From Sphingobium sp. Leaf26 (GTDB taxonomy: Bacteria > Pseudomonadota > Alphaproteobacteria > Sphingomonadales > Sphingomonadaceae), in assembly GCF_001421665.1 (NCBI RefSeq), contig NZ_LMKV01000030.1:1-64000 (forward strand): DNA of 64,000 nt, read 5' to 3'. Each line of letters begins with the position of its first letter. Position 1 is the stretch's first letter. The notes beneath the pieces are model-generated. The model had not been told where the DNA came from. It worked only from the letters and a program-made list of their open reading frames with translations, and searched no databases. This document shows positions 26,034 through 35,293 of the stretch, piece after piece. The translations under genes and the position numbers were made by a program.

Positions 26034-26240
26034 GCGGCAGTGGCGATTGTCGGAGACAAGGGCGCGATGAAGTCGATCTGGGACGTAACCGAACATGTTC
26101 GTCGCCGACGGGTTGAATTGCTACCCAAACACGCATTGTCGGAGAGGTCCTTGCAGGTCGTATATCCAGCCGCTCGCGCCGGTGGATGCGGTATTGTGGC
26201 ATCAGCGCCGGGCCGCGGCGTTCGGCGTAGCGATCTGGCA

Positions 26241-26675
26241 TCACCGACGGAATGGCAACTCCCCCGTGCCGCTCCGACCGAGCATGGGATATAGTTCCTG
26301 TTCTTCGCGCGCGATGCGATTTTCCAGCGCGTCGATGATGGCGAGCGTCTCAGTGCAGAAGCCTTGCCAGTGGGTCGTTATCCCGCCGCTATTCCATCGG
26401 GCCATATAGTCGCGATATTGCTGATCGAGACTGCCCATTTCCGCTTCATAGGCAGTGGCCAGCGTTGCGATCCGCGCATCGGTGTGCCGCTTGAGCTCAG
26501 GATAGACATGCTTGTCCTCGCGCGCGAGATGAATGGCCAATCGATAGCCCAGCCGCCATCGCTCGCGGGTCACGGCCTCGATATCGGGTTCCTGTTTTCC
26601 CATCAGCCGTCGAAGCTCCAGCGCGATGACCGCGAGTTCTTCATGTTCGTCGGTCAATTGCTTGTGGTCGATCAT
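26241..26675 (-). CDS. Hemerythrin HHE-domain protein
   Basis: 144 aa helical protein with iron-ligand-type histidines and acids: LTDEHEELAVIALEL, AIHLAREDKHVYPELKRH, and REEQELYPML near the C-terminus. Such proteins bind a di-iron centre and respond to O2, NO or iron. ATG 26675 (MIDHKQ) is preferred; a TTG lies two codons upstream. It is divergent from the HTH gene at 26807 with a 131-bp gap, so they may share a regulatory region. Confidence 0.85.
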   Translation of the reverse strand: MIDHKQLTDEHEELAVIALELRRLMGKQEPDIEAVTRERWRLGYRLAIHLAREDKHVYPELKRHTDARIATLATAYEAEMGSLDQQYRDYMARWNSGGITTHWQGFCTETLAIIDALENRIAREEQELYPMLGRSGTGELPFRR

Positions 26676-26806
26676 ACCCAATCATCATCCCGTCTGGCTC
26701 CCCGTGCATTCGGGTCCGGGGGTGAATCGTGGACGCGAGGTGCAATGTCCTGTTGCCAGCGCGGATCAAATCGCAGAGTTTTGCGCCTTCAGCAGGGAGG
26801 TCAACC

Positions 26807-27526
26807 ATGAGCAAGGTGATCCGTCGCACACCGACGACGCGGACCTATCGCGAAGCCGTGCAGTCCATCATTGCGACTGTGCAGCGCGAATATCGCCTGA
26901 ACGACACCCAACTGGCGGACCGGATCGGCTGCGCGCCCAATACGGTGCGCAATGCGAAGAAAGCGCATGCCAATCTCGATGCTGTCACGCTGGCCAGTAT
27001 AGAACACCGCTTTGGCCCTGGGGCGCTCGACCCCTTTCTCGCTCTTGCCGGCACCCGTGCGATACCGCTTCCCGATCAGCTTCCCCGGACCGATCCGATC
27101 GTTGATATTGTCGGCGCGTTGCACCGGTTGGTACAGGCCCAACATGCGGAGAGCGAGCATGGCTTTCTCATCACGTCGCAGGAACTGCTGGCAATCCTGC
27201 GAGAACTGCGGGAGGCGCGCCTGGCTTTCGACACCTTGATACTTCTTGCCGAACCGGGTCTTGCTACCGCACCGGAGGCGGTCAGACACTGGTTTGTGAA
27301 ACATTTCGATCATGATGCGGGGACGTCGGATAAGCCAATGCCAGCGGAAGAGGGATTAAACCCGAAAAATCGCAAGCGACCGCTGCCAAGTGATTTCGCA
27401 AATGTGGCCGCTTCGGTGCCTATTGACGAATTGATGCACAAATATGCCGCCACACGCCGGACCATTGAGCGCTGGCTTCGCGAGGCAGACGAGCAGATCA
27501 TCGAGCAGTTGCGGAAGGGCCACTAA
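26807..27526 (+). CDS. HTH-domain DNA-binding protein, unknown role
   Basis: 239 aa from ATG 26807, with GGGAGG seven bases upstream. An XRE-like helix-turn-helix is at about residues 25-55 (LNDTQLADRIGCAPNTVRNAKK). The C-terminus has a second HTH-like stretch (IDELMHKYAATRRTIERWLREAD). The middle is helical (HRLVQAQHAESEHGF, ELLAILRELREARLAFDTL). No catalytic motif is visible. It could be a regulator of the hemerythrin gene or a prophage-derived regulator; there are no other phage genes nearby. Confidence 0.75.
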   Translation: MSKVIRRTPTTRTYREAVQSIIATVQREYRLNDTQLADRIGCAPNTVRNAKKAHANLDAVTLASIEHRFGPGALDPFLALAGTRAIPLPDQLPRTDPIVDIVGALHRLVQAQHAESEHGFLITSQELLAILRELREARLAFDTLILLAEPGLATAPEAVRHWFVKHFDHDAGTSDKPMPAEEGLNPKNRKRPLPSDFANVAASVPIDELMHKYAATRRTIERWLREADEQIIEQLRKGH

Positions 27527-27656
27527 TCTTTGGCAGCGCCTTCCAGATCGCACGTCATCTGTTGGCCATGAAAAGCCATCTCCGGCCGTGGATGAAGGCT
27601 ATCGCCACATTGTCGGGTCACCGCACTCCCACTATCAAGCGGATCATTTAGCAGGT

Positions 27657-27791
27657 TTACGGTTCGTCCAGTGCGATCCAGCCTTTGCCAGGCGATGTGA
27701 TGGTGCTATTGATGGTGTCGTCGATTTCCAACTGCCAATTTGCAGGGTAAATCAGCTGCATGAGTGCCTGATAAGAGTGTTCTTCTGCCAT
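27657..27791 (-). CDS. Possible 44-aa protein
   Basis: A 44-codon frame (MAEEHSYQALMQLIYP to GKGWIALDEP) is preceded by a perfect GGAGG five bases before its ATG at 27791. The peptide is acidic with tryptophans and shows no signal or membrane segment. The good ribosome site is the main support; it might instead be part of a decayed longer gene. It lies next to an IS630-like remnant. Confidence 0.42.
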   Translation of the reverse strand: MAEEHSYQALMQLIYPANWQLEIDDTINSTITSPGKGWIALDEP

Positions 27792-27917
27792 CGCTTCCTC
27801 CGGACATGTCCATAATTGTCCGGAGAAATCCCCAAAATCAATGGCTTTTGGCGGTTGGCGCGTCCGCCCGCATCCGGTCAAATTCGTTGCAATTGACGGT
27901 ATTTTTGACGGTATCGA

Positions 27918-28022
27918 AATTGCCAATGATCGACGCACTTGCGCCGCGTCCTTGGAACGCCGTGCAAAGGCACGAACATCGCCTGCGCTGAAATCTCCAC
28001 GGACCTTGATCGGAATAGACAT
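27918..28022 (-). pseudogene. N-terminal remnant of an IS630-type transposase
   Basis: The frame from ATG 28022 reads MSIPIKVRGDFSAGDVRAFA followed by RRSKDAAQVRRSLAI. This is the opening of IS630-family helix-turn-helix transposases (usual form RxDFxAxxLRxLARRxKDxxQxRRLLAL). The match ends at about 27918 and the rest of the transposase is missing. No flanking element ends were identified. The 28040-28277 stretch beside it holds no recognisable gene. Confidence 0.55.
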
Positions 28023-28277
28023 CGCAAATTTCCTCAAATGTGCGATGTTGAATCACGATATAGCGTCTCGCTATAGGCCTGACGAGGCAAACTCCTCAGG
28101 TCTTGCTATTAACCTGGCCGATCCCCGACAAGAGAATATCGGGCGCATCATGACTGCACGACAAGGCGATCGCCGACCAGCAGAGGGCGCCGCCGATCTG
28201 TTCCGCCGCTTCGGTATGGCGCAGGGCGGATTAGACGCAAAGGCGCTATGGGACCGCCGCTTCAATGATCTTTTGAG

Positions 28278-29072
28278 TTAGGCAAAGATGTCCGCCAAAT
28301 CCTGCGACTGCGGGCCATCCTTCCAGTTGCGCAGCGAGGTGTAGAGGCTGGCGTGCGCGACGCTCCAGAAGGCGATGGCGATCGTGTTGGTGACAGCCGA
28401 CAGCGCCAGATAGGTCGGGGAGAACTGCACGGCGCCGTTGCTGACGGTCGGCATCATCCCGCCGGTGATCATCACGATGCCCAGCACGCCCGACACCAGC
28501 CAAAACAGGATCAGGAGTAGCAGCTCCAATCCGAAGATCCGCCAACGCGCGCCCTTGGTCAGGTAACGGCTGCGCCCGAACGCCGCGAACACGCCGCTTT
28601 CCTCCGCCACCAGCGCAGGCGCGGCTACCGACCACATGATGAACAACATGATACCCGGCACCAGCAGCAGCGCGAACCCGGCCACAAGGCCCAGCACCAT
28701 CAGCAGCGTAAGCCCGATCAGCGGCACCGCCATCGACAGGCCGGTGCCCACGCACGCGCCGAAACTCGCTTTCTCTCCCTTGGCATGGGCCAGCGTCGCG
28801 CGGACCAGCGCGCCCTGCACCAGCATCGACAGAAGCATGAAGATGATGAAGGAAGCAACCGACACGGCGACCACCGCGACCATGCTGCCCCGATCGGCCA
28901 CCGCCAGCGAGGAGCCGATGAAATAGCTGTAGAGCGCCTGCGGCACCGCGCCGAACAGGAAAGCGATGCCGAAGGTCGCGATCGGATTGCTGCCCAGCGT
29001 GCCGAACGCCCGCCCCAATACCGTCCCGACCGAAAAGGACGGCCCCTCATCCGCCATCGCCTGCGTCGCCAT
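28278..29072 (-). CDS. Multi-pass membrane protein (glycerophosphodiesterase membrane-domain/YciC-like)
   Basis: 264 aa with about six hydrophobic segments. It begins with FSVGTVLGRAFGTLGSNPIA and later has VPGIMLFIMWSVAAPALVAE, features of the YciC/GPDPase-membrane-domain group, whose function is unknown. GGGGAGG precedes ATG 29072. It is divergent from the DUF4129-MoxR operon and separated by 126 bp, so a joint role is possible but unproven. Confidence 0.8.
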   Translation of the reverse strand: MATQAMADEGPSFSVGTVLGRAFGTLGSNPIATFGIAFLFGAVPQALYSYFIGSSLAVADRGSMVAVVAVSVASFIIFMLLSMLVQGALVRATLAHAKGEKASFGACVGTGLSMAVPLIGLTLLMVLGLVAGFALLLVPGIMLFIMWSVAAPALVAEESGVFAAFGRSRYLTKGARWRIFGLELLLLILFWLVSGVLGIVMITGGMMPTVSNGAVQFSPTYLALSAVTNTIAIAFWSVAHASLYTSLRNWKDGPQSQDLADIFA

Positions 29073-29198
29073 GCCGATACCTCCCCATTATTGAACCCCG
29101 CGGCATGCTGGCCCATCTGTCCGACTTTGTCATCCTTTGAATGACTTGCGCCGCCGTCTCCAGCCGCTAGGGTCGCAGGTCAACGGGGGTGGGCAGCA

Positions 29199-29894
29199 AT
29201 GGCCGGACCAGATTCGCGATCGGATGACAGGCTGGCTGCGGCGCATGACGCGCTGCGGTCCGGTGGCGATATCCAGTTCGACATGATGCCAGCGCCAGGC
29301 CGCCAGCCGCCACCCGCCTGGCTCAAGGCGCTGGGCGAATGGCTGGAAGAGGTGCTGGCGCCGGTCGGCCGTTTCCTGCGCTGGATCGGCAGCTTCATGC
29401 CCGACGCGCCCTATGCCCGCATATTCCTGTGGACCATCATCGCCGCGCTGGCGCTGCTGGTCCTGTGGATGGTGGTGGACCGGTTCCGCCATGGCGAATG
29501 GCGCCTGCCGCGCTGGCGCCGCCGCCGCACCGCCCAATCGGTCGACGCTGCGGAGGAAGACTGGACGCCCGATGCCGCCCCCGCCCGCGCTTGGCTGGAT
29601 GAGGCGGACGCACTCGCCGGGCAGGGTCGCTATGCCGAAGCCGTGCATCACCTCCTGCTGCGCAGCGTCGAGGACATGGCCCGCCGCCGGCCGCAGATCG
29701 TCCGCCCCGCGCTCACCAGCCGCGACCTCGCCCGCGCGCCGGGCATTCCGTCCGCACCCCGCCGCCTCTTCACCGAAATCGCGCAGGCGGTCGAACGCAG
29801 CCTGTTCGGCGGTCGCGCCATCGACGCAGCGGAGTGGGATCGCTGTCGCCACGCCTATGCCGATTTCGCCCAGACGCGTAACTGGGCGGCATGA
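29199..29894 (+). CDS. DUF4129-domain membrane protein
   Basis: 231 aa. One transmembrane helix at about residues 70-92 (IFLWTIIAALALLVLWMVV) is followed by a basic linker and the DUF4129 helical domain (WLDEADALAGQGRYAEAVHHLLLRS, ALTSRDLAR, RLFTEIAQAVERSLFGG). DUF4129 is often found at the C-terminus of transglutaminase-like proteins or next to MoxR genes. First gene of a six-gene plus-strand operon; its TGA overlaps the next ATG. Confidence 0.88.
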   Translation: MAGPDSRSDDRLAAAHDALRSGGDIQFDMMPAPGRQPPPAWLKALGEWLEEVLAPVGRFLRWIGSFMPDAPYARIFLWTIIAALALLVLWMVVDRFRHGEWRLPRWRRRRTAQSVDAAEEDWTPDAAPARAWLDEADALAGQGRYAEAVHHLLLRSVEDMARRRPQIVRPALTSRDLARAPGIPSAPRRLFTEIAQAVERSLFGGRAIDAAEWDRCRHAYADFAQTRNWAA

Positions 29895-31132
29895 GCGACA
29901 TCGCCATCACACGCCCGGCCACCGACGCCGGCCTGTTCCGGGGCCGCACCGTTGCGCTGATGCTGGCGATCGGGATCGCCGGCTTTGTCGGCATGCTGGT
30001 GCTGGGCGCCTATGCCCCGGACCTGCGATCGGGCCGCAATGGCGGGGCGCATGCCCTGTCCAACGCCGTCACCGGCTATGCCGCGCTGGTCAAACTGGCG
30101 GAGGCGACCGGTCGCAACCCCCGAATCGTCCGCAACGCCCATGATTTCGAGACGGAGGATCTGCTGATCTTGACGCCCGAAACCGGCGCGACCGACATCA
30201 GCCAGGCGTTGATCCAGCGCGCGACCCGCCCGACCCTGTTCGTCCTGCCCAAATGGCGCACCGTGCCGGATGAGGCGCATGCCGGCTGGGCGCGCTATCA
30301 GGGGCTGCTCCCGCTGTCCGAACCGATCGGGGTTCTCGCCCCCGGCGTCCGCTTCACCATGCGCCAGAGCAAAAGCGGTGGCGGCATCCTGACCTCCCAT
30401 GGCATCCCCGGCCGCTTCTGGACCCCGCGCCCGATACAGGTCATCACAGGCATCGACCCGGACAATGAACAGCAACAGGACCAGTGGCGCGACCTCCATC
30501 CGATGCTGACCGACGGACGCGGCGGCATCGTGCTGGCGCAGGTCGGGCAGGGGCCGCTCTTCGTGCTGGCCGATCCCGACCTGCTCAACAATCGCGGCAT
30601 GAAGGATCTGGGTCAGGCGCGATCCGCGCTGGCGTTGCTCGACTGGCTCAATAGCACCGACCCAGAGGGCATCGCCTTCGATGTGTCGATGAACGGCCTG
30701 GGCCATTCGCGCAGCCCGCTGAAACTGCTGTTCGAACCGCCTTTCCTGGCGATGACGCTGGCGATCGTCGCCACCCTGCTGCTGGCCGGCTTCCATGCCT
30801 TCGGCCGCTTCGGCCCGCCGCGCGCCCGGACCCGCGCCGTCGCTTTCGGCAAGACCGCGCTGGTGGACAACAGCGCGCTGTTGATTCGGAAGGCCGGCCG
30901 CGAATCGCGCCTTGGCGGTCGTTATGCCGCGGTCATCCGTGAGCGCGCCGCCCGTGCCTTCGGCGCGCCGGCGCGGCTGCGCGATCAGGCGCTCGATCAG
31001 TATCTCGATAGTTTGAAGGGTGCGCACCGCTTCACCGACCTCGCGCAGGCGGCGGATGCGGCGAGCGACCGACACAGCCTGCGCGATGCCGCGCAGGCGC
31101 TCCATGATTGGCAAGGGGAGAAGACCCGGTGA
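29891..31132 (+). CDS. DUF4350-domain membrane protein
   Basis: 413 aa. An N-terminal helix ([21 protein letters not shown], residues 17-37) and a second helix near 285-305 enclose an extracytoplasmic domain of about 240 residues that resembles the DUF4350/GATase-like fold ([27 protein letters not shown]). ATGA overlap with the DUF4129 gene, GTGA overlap with moxR. Such proteins accompany MoxR-DUF58 operons; activity is unknown. Confidence 0.86.
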   Translation: MSDIAITRPATDAGLFRGRTVALMLAIGIAGFVGMLVLGAYAPDLRSGRNGGAHALSNAVTGYAALVKLAEATGRNPRIVRNAHDFETEDLLILTPETGATDISQALIQRATRPTLFVLPKWRTVPDEAHAGWARYQGLLPLSEPIGVLAPGVRFTMRQSKSGGGILTSHGIPGRFWTPRPIQVITGIDPDNEQQQDQWRDLHPMLTDGRGGIVLAQVGQGPLFVLADPDLLNNRGMKDLGQARSALALLDWLNSTDPEGIAFDVSMNGLGHSRSPLKLLFEPPFLAMTLAIVATLLLAGFHAFGRFGPPRARTRAVAFGKTALVDNSALLIRKAGRESRLGGRYAAVIRERAARAFGAPARLRDQALDQYLDSLKGAHRFTDLAQAADAASDRHSLRDAAQALHDWQGEKTR

Positions 31133-32085
31133 ACGTACAAGAAGTCCAGGCGCTTGCCCAAAGCATCCGGCAGGAGGTCGCCCGCGCGGTCGTGGGGCAG
31201 GAGGCGACGGTCGACCTCATGCTCGTCGCGCTCTTCTCGGGCGGCCATATCCTGCTGGAAGGTCCGCCGGGCACCGCCAAGACGCTGATCGCGCACAGCT
31301 TCGCTCGTGCGCTCGGCCTCGATTTCGGCCGCATCCAGTTCACGCCGGACCTCATGCCCGGTGACATCATCGGCGCCAATCTGTTCAACTTCCAGACCAG
31401 CCAGTTCAGCCTGACGCGCGGGCCGATCTTCACGGAACTGCTGCTGGCCGACGAAATCAACCGCACCCCGCCCAAGACGCAGGCCGCACTGCTGGAGGCG
31501 ATGCAGGAACGCACGGTCACCATCGATGGCGAAAGTCTGGCCTTGAGCGACCGGTTCATGGTCGTCGCGACCCAGAACCCGATCGAGCAACAGGGTGTCT
31601 ATCCCCTGCCCGAAGCCCAGCTCGATCGCTTCCTGTTCAAGCAGAGCGTCGATTATCCCAGCGCCACCGAGGAACGGCGGATCGTCGCCACCCACGGCGC
31701 GCGCACCCATGCGATGACGCCTGAAACTTGGGGCGTCACCCCCGTCGCCGACGCGGCCCGCATTGCGCAAGCCATCGCCGTCGTGAACGAAGTCCGTCTG
31801 GTCGATGAGGTGATCGACTATATCCTCGCCCTCATCCGCGGCACCCGCGACGTCGCCGATCTGGAAAGCGGCGCCTCCCCTCGGGCCGGCGCGATGCTGG
31901 CCGGCGCCGCCCGTGCCCGCGCCGCGCTCGACGGTCGCGACTTCGTCATCCCCGACGATGTGAAGGCGCTCGCGCCTGCGCTGCTGCGCCACCGCCTGAT
32001 CCTCTCGCCCGCCGCCGAAATCGACGGACGCCGGATCGAGGATGTCGTGACCGGCATTATCGAGACGATCGAGGCGCCGCGCTGA
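31129..32085 (+). CDS. moxR: MoxR-type AAA+ ATPase
   Basis: 318 aa. Walker A GPPGTAKT, Walker [21 protein letters not shown] and sensor 1 [20 protein letters not shown] identify the MoxR family, whose members act as chaperone-like ATPases with VWA or DUF58 partners. GTG 31129 overlaps the DUF4350 stop as GTGA and has AGGGGAG upstream. The partner is probably the DUF58 protein encoded 10 bases downstream. Confidence 0.95.
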   Translation: MNVQEVQALAQSIRQEVARAVVGQEATVDLMLVALFSGGHILLEGPPGTAKTLIAHSFARALGLDFGRIQFTPDLMPGDIIGANLFNFQTSQFSLTRGPIFTELLLADEINRTPPKTQAALLEAMQERTVTIDGESLALSDRFMVVATQNPIEQQGVYPLPEAQLDRFLFKQSVDYPSATEERRIVATHGARTHAMTPETWGVTPVADAARIAQAIAVVNEVRLVDEVIDYILALIRGTRDVADLESGASPRAGAMLAGAARARAALDGRDFVIPDDVKALAPALLRHRLILSPAAEIDGRRIEDVVTGIIETIEAPR

Positions 32086-32095
32086 GCGTCCTGCG

Positions 32096-33400
32096 ATGAT
32101 CTATCCCACCCGCACCGCGATCTTCTGCGCGGCGGCCGGCGTGCCCGTCACGCTGCTGGTCGCGCTGATGCTGCCGGGCCGCTGGTATGCCGCGCTCGCC
32201 TGGCCGGTCGCGGTGCTGCTGGCGTGTCTGGCCGATGCGTTGCGCGGGGCGCGGCCGGGGCAGGCGGGGTTGCACCTCACCCTCCCCAAGACCGCCAGCG
32301 TCGGCGCGAGCGTGGAGGGCAGGGCGACGATCACCCTTTCCGGCCCGACGCGCGCGCAACTGCTGCTCGACATCGGCCCGTTGCTGACGCAGGACGAGGA
32401 TGGCCTGTGGATCGACCTGTCGGACGGGAAGGGCGCCGCCGTCATTCCGCTGCGCACTACCCGGCGCGGCACCGCGCGGGTGGCACGCGGCTGGCTCCGC
32501 TGGAAAGGGCCGCTCGGTCTCGTCTGGAAACAGCGCATAGTGCCGCTCGACGCGACCATGGCGATCCTGCCCGACATCCGCCCGGTCCATGATCGCGGCG
32601 CACAGATATTCCAGCGCCACGCGCTTGCCGGCCTGATGGCGCAGGTCGATCGCGGCGACGGCGCCGATTTCGACGCGCTGGTCGAGTTCCGCTCCGGCAT
32701 GGACCGGCGCGCGATCGACTGGAAACAGTCCGCCCGTCACGCCAAGCTGCACGCCAAGGAATTCCGCTCCGAACGCAACAATCAGATCGTCTTCGCGATC
32801 GACGCCGGCCGCCAGATGAGCGAGCCGGTGGCCGGCCTCCCCCGGCTCGACCGGGTCGTCTCGGCGATGCTGCTGACCGCCTGGGTCGCGCTCAAGCTGG
32901 GCGATCGGGTCGCGCTCCACGCCTTCGATTCGCGCCCGCGCATCGCCAGCGGCCTCGTCTCCGGCGCAGCGGCCTTCGGCGAACTCCAGCGGCTCGCCGC
33001 GCAGATCGACTATAGTGGCGATGAAAGCAATTATACCCACGCCCTGACCACGCTCGCGACCCGGCTGACCCGCCGCTCGATGATCATATTGTTCACCGAA
33101 TTTACCGATCTCACCTCGGCCGAATTTCTGGTCCGCGCCGCCAGCCGGCTGGTGGAGACGCATCTGCTCATGGTCGTGGTGCTGCGCGACGAGGAACTGG
33201 AGTCTATCCTCGACCGTCGCCCCGCCAGCGCCGACGACGTCACCCGCGCCGTCACCGCCGCTGCCCTCCTGCGCGACCGGCTGACCGTGCTCACCCGCCT
33301 GCGGCATCTAGGTGCCCATGTGATAGAGGCGGAGCATGATCGCGTCGCAGATCGGCTGGTCCAGGGCTATGTCGATCTCAAGCGGAGGAACCTGCTGTGA
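32096..33400 (+). CDS. DUF58-domain protein (VWA-like MoxR partner)
   Basis: 434 aa. Two N-terminal hydrophobic segments (residues 8-44) precede a beta-rich region and the DUF58 signature near 190-220 (DFDALVEFRSGMDRRAIDWK then ARHAKLHAKEFRSERNN). A VWA-like fold follows (IVFAIDAGRQMSEPV), with the MIDAS serines degenerate. GTGA overlap with the SpoIIM-like gene. Bacterial MoxR-DUF58 pairs are linked to stress tolerance and envelope or enzyme maturation. Confidence 0.93.
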   Translation: MIYPTRTAIFCAAAGVPVTLLVALMLPGRWYAALAWPVAVLLACLADALRGARPGQAGLHLTLPKTASVGASVEGRATITLSGPTRAQLLLDIGPLLTQDEDGLWIDLSDGKGAAVIPLRTTRRGTARVARGWLRWKGPLGLVWKQRIVPLDATMAILPDIRPVHDRGAQIFQRHALAGLMAQVDRGDGADFDALVEFRSGMDRRAIDWKQSARHAKLHAKEFRSERNNQIVFAIDAGRQMSEPVAGLPRLDRVVSAMLLTAWVALKLGDRVALHAFDSRPRIASGLVSGAAAFGELQRLAAQIDYSGDESNYTHALTTLATRLTRRSMIILFTEFTDLTSAEFLVRAASRLVETHLLMVVVLRDEELESILDRRPASADDVTRAVTAAALLRDRLTVLTRLRHLGAHVIEAEHDRVADRLVQGYVDLKRRNLL

Positions 33401-34431
33401 GCGCACTTGTCCAGGGCACTGCCGCCCCGCCGCTTGTCAACGCCAGCCGCTTCCGCGCCGCCCATGAAGCGGAATGGGACCGGCTCGACCAACTCGTCAC
33501 CCGTATGGAAAAGCGCTCGGTCCGCGCTTTGTCGGACGACGACATATTGGCGCTGCCGCTGCTCTACCGCTCGGCGCTCTCCTCCCTGTCCGTGGCGCGC
33601 GAAACCTCGCTCGACCGGGCGCTCACCACCTATCTCGAACAGCTTTGCACCCGCGCCTATTTCCAGCTTTACGGCGTGCCGGATACCGCCGCGCGTCAGC
33701 TTGGCCGCTTCTTTGCGCGGGACTGGCCGATGGCGGTACAGGGTCTGTGGCGCGAAACGCTCGCCTGCCTCGTCCTGACGCTGGCGGGCGTCATCGCCGG
33801 CTGGTGGCTCGTGGCGACCGACGCGAGCTGGTATTACAGCATCATCCCCGATGCCATGGCCAGCGGGCGCGATCCCGCCGCCAGCGCGGCGACGCTGCGC
33901 GCCACCATCTATGGCCCGCAGGAGGGCGGGGGCCTCGCCACCTTCGCCGCCTATCTCTTCACCCATAACAGCCAGGTCGCGATCTTCGCTTTCGCGCTCG
34001 GTTTCGCCTTCACCGTCCCGACCGTGCTGCTGCTGCTCTACAACGGCCTCACTCTTGGCGCGATGCTCTGCCTGTTCGCCAGCAAGGGATTGGGCCTCAA
34101 TTTCCTCGGCTGGCTCACCATCCACGGCTCGACCGAAATGTTCGCCATCATCCTCGCGGGCGCGGCCGGCATGAAGATCGGCACCGCCGTCGCCTTCCCC
34201 GGCCGCCTTGAACGGACCGATGCCGCCGTCATCGCCGGGCGCAGCGCCGCCATCGCCATGGCCGGCGTGGTGCTGATGCTGCTGGTCGCCGGCCTGCTCG
34301 AAGGGATCGGGCGCCAGACGATCCAGCAGGATGCGATGCGCTATGGCATCGGCCTCGCCGCGCTCGCCGGCTGGCTGGCCTATTATTATCTCCCCCGCCG
34401 GCGGGAGGCTCCCGATGCGCTGGCGGCGTAA
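33397..34431 (+). CDS. SpoIIM-family membrane protein (stage II sporulation M-like)
   Basis: 344 aa. A cytoplasmic helical N-terminus (about 1-115) is followed by several membrane segments. The SpoIIM-like block is FTVPTVLLLLYNGLTLGAML and GWLTIHGSTEMFAIILAGAAG. In sporulating Bacillus, SpoIIM is part of the peptidoglycan-hydrolysing engulfment complex; this bacterium surely does not sporulate, so the family has another use here. GTG 33397 is coupled to the DUF58 stop. The last 17 bases overlap the RDD gene. Confidence 0.88.
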   Translation: MSALVQGTAAPPLVNASRFRAAHEAEWDRLDQLVTRMEKRSVRALSDDDILALPLLYRSALSSLSVARETSLDRALTTYLEQLCTRAYFQLYGVPDTAARQLGRFFARDWPMAVQGLWRETLACLVLTLAGVIAGWWLVATDASWYYSIIPDAMASGRDPAASAATLRATIYGPQEGGGLATFAAYLFTHNSQVAIFAFALGFAFTVPTVLLLLYNGLTLGAMLCLFASKGLGLNFLGWLTIHGSTEMFAIILAGAAGMKIGTAVAFPGRLERTDAAVIAGRSAAIAMAGVVLMLLVAGLLEGIGRQTIQQDAMRYGIGLAALAGWLAYYYLPRRREAPDALAA

Positions 34432-35293
34432 GCGCGAGCGGAAAGCGCCCGCCTCGCTGCGGCGCAGCTTCGTCACGCCCGAAGGGGTCGACCTGCGCCT
34501 CGAACTGGCGAGCGCGGGGACGCGCGCGTCGGCCTTCCTCCTCGACATCCTCATCCTCTTCATCAGCCTGATCCTCACCACCGTCGCGATCGGCCTGCTC
34601 GGCATTGCCAAGGCGCGCGCCGAAATCTTCATGATCCTCTGGCTCATCGGCGCGTTCATGCTGCGCAACGGCTGGTTCATCCTGTTCGAAATGGGCGGAC
34701 GCGGGGCCACGCCGGGCAAGCGGCTGCTCGGCCTGCGCGTCGTCGCGCGCGATGGCGGCCGGCTGACCGGCGGCGCGGTGATCGCCCGCAATGCCCTGCG
34801 AGAGATCGAGATTTTCCTGCCGCTCTCCTTCCTTGGCATGCAGGCGGCGGATGGCGCGGCGGACGGCTTCCTCACCCTGTTCGCGTTCTGCTGGACCGGC
34901 ATCTTCCTCTTCTTCCCGCTCTTCAACCGGGATCGGCTGCGGGTGGGGGACTTGCTGGCGGGCACCTGGGTCGTGAACACCGTCCGCGCCAAGCTGGGCG
35001 AGGATCTGGTCGCCACCCGCGCGCAGCAGCCGCGCCGTACCTTCACCGACGCCGCGCTCGATCTTTATGGCATCTACGAACTGCAAACGCTGGAAAATGT
35101 CCTGCGCAATGGACAGGATGATGCGATCGTCACCGTCGCCGCCACGATCCGGCGCAAGGCGGGCCTGCCCGACGATGGCGACGACCACGCCTTCCTGTCG
35201 GACTATTATGCCGCGCTCTGCGCCCGGCTGGAACGCGGCATGCTCGTCGGCCGCCGCCGCGAGGACAAGCATGCGAGCGGGGGGCGGCGCTAA
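34415..35293 (+). CDS. RDD-family membrane protein
   Basis: 292 aa. Starts MRWRRKRERKAPASLRR with GGGAGG seven bases upstream, overlapping the SpoIIM-like gene by 17 bases. The RDD domain covers about 40-180: AGTRASAFLLDILILF, GRGATPGKRLLGLRVVARDG and NRDRLRVGDLLAGTWVV. A soluble C-terminal extension of about 100 residues follows. RDD proteins may be transporters or channels; function here is unknown. Last gene of the operon; its TAA touches the convergent pgeF stop. Confidence 0.9.
   Translation: MRWRRKRERKAPASLRRSFVTPEGVDLRLELASAGTRASAFLLDILILFISLILTTVAIGLLGIAKARAEIFMILWLIGAFMLRNGWFILFEMGGRGATPGKRLLGLRVVARDGGRLTGGAVIARNALREIEIFLPLSFLGMQAADGAADGFLTLFAFCWTGIFLFFPLFNRDRLRVGDLLAGTWVVNTVRAKLGEDLVATRAQQPRRTFTDAALDLYGIYELQTLENVLRNGQDDAIVTVAATIRRKAGLPDDGDDHAFLSDYYAALCARLERGMLVGRRREDKHASGGRR

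Noticed and set aside
33367..35046. A 559-codon minus-strand frame opposite the SpoIIM-like and RDD genes
   Set aside because: The plus-strand genes show clear domains, overlaps and ribosome sites; the minus frame is arginine/proline-rich with no domain.
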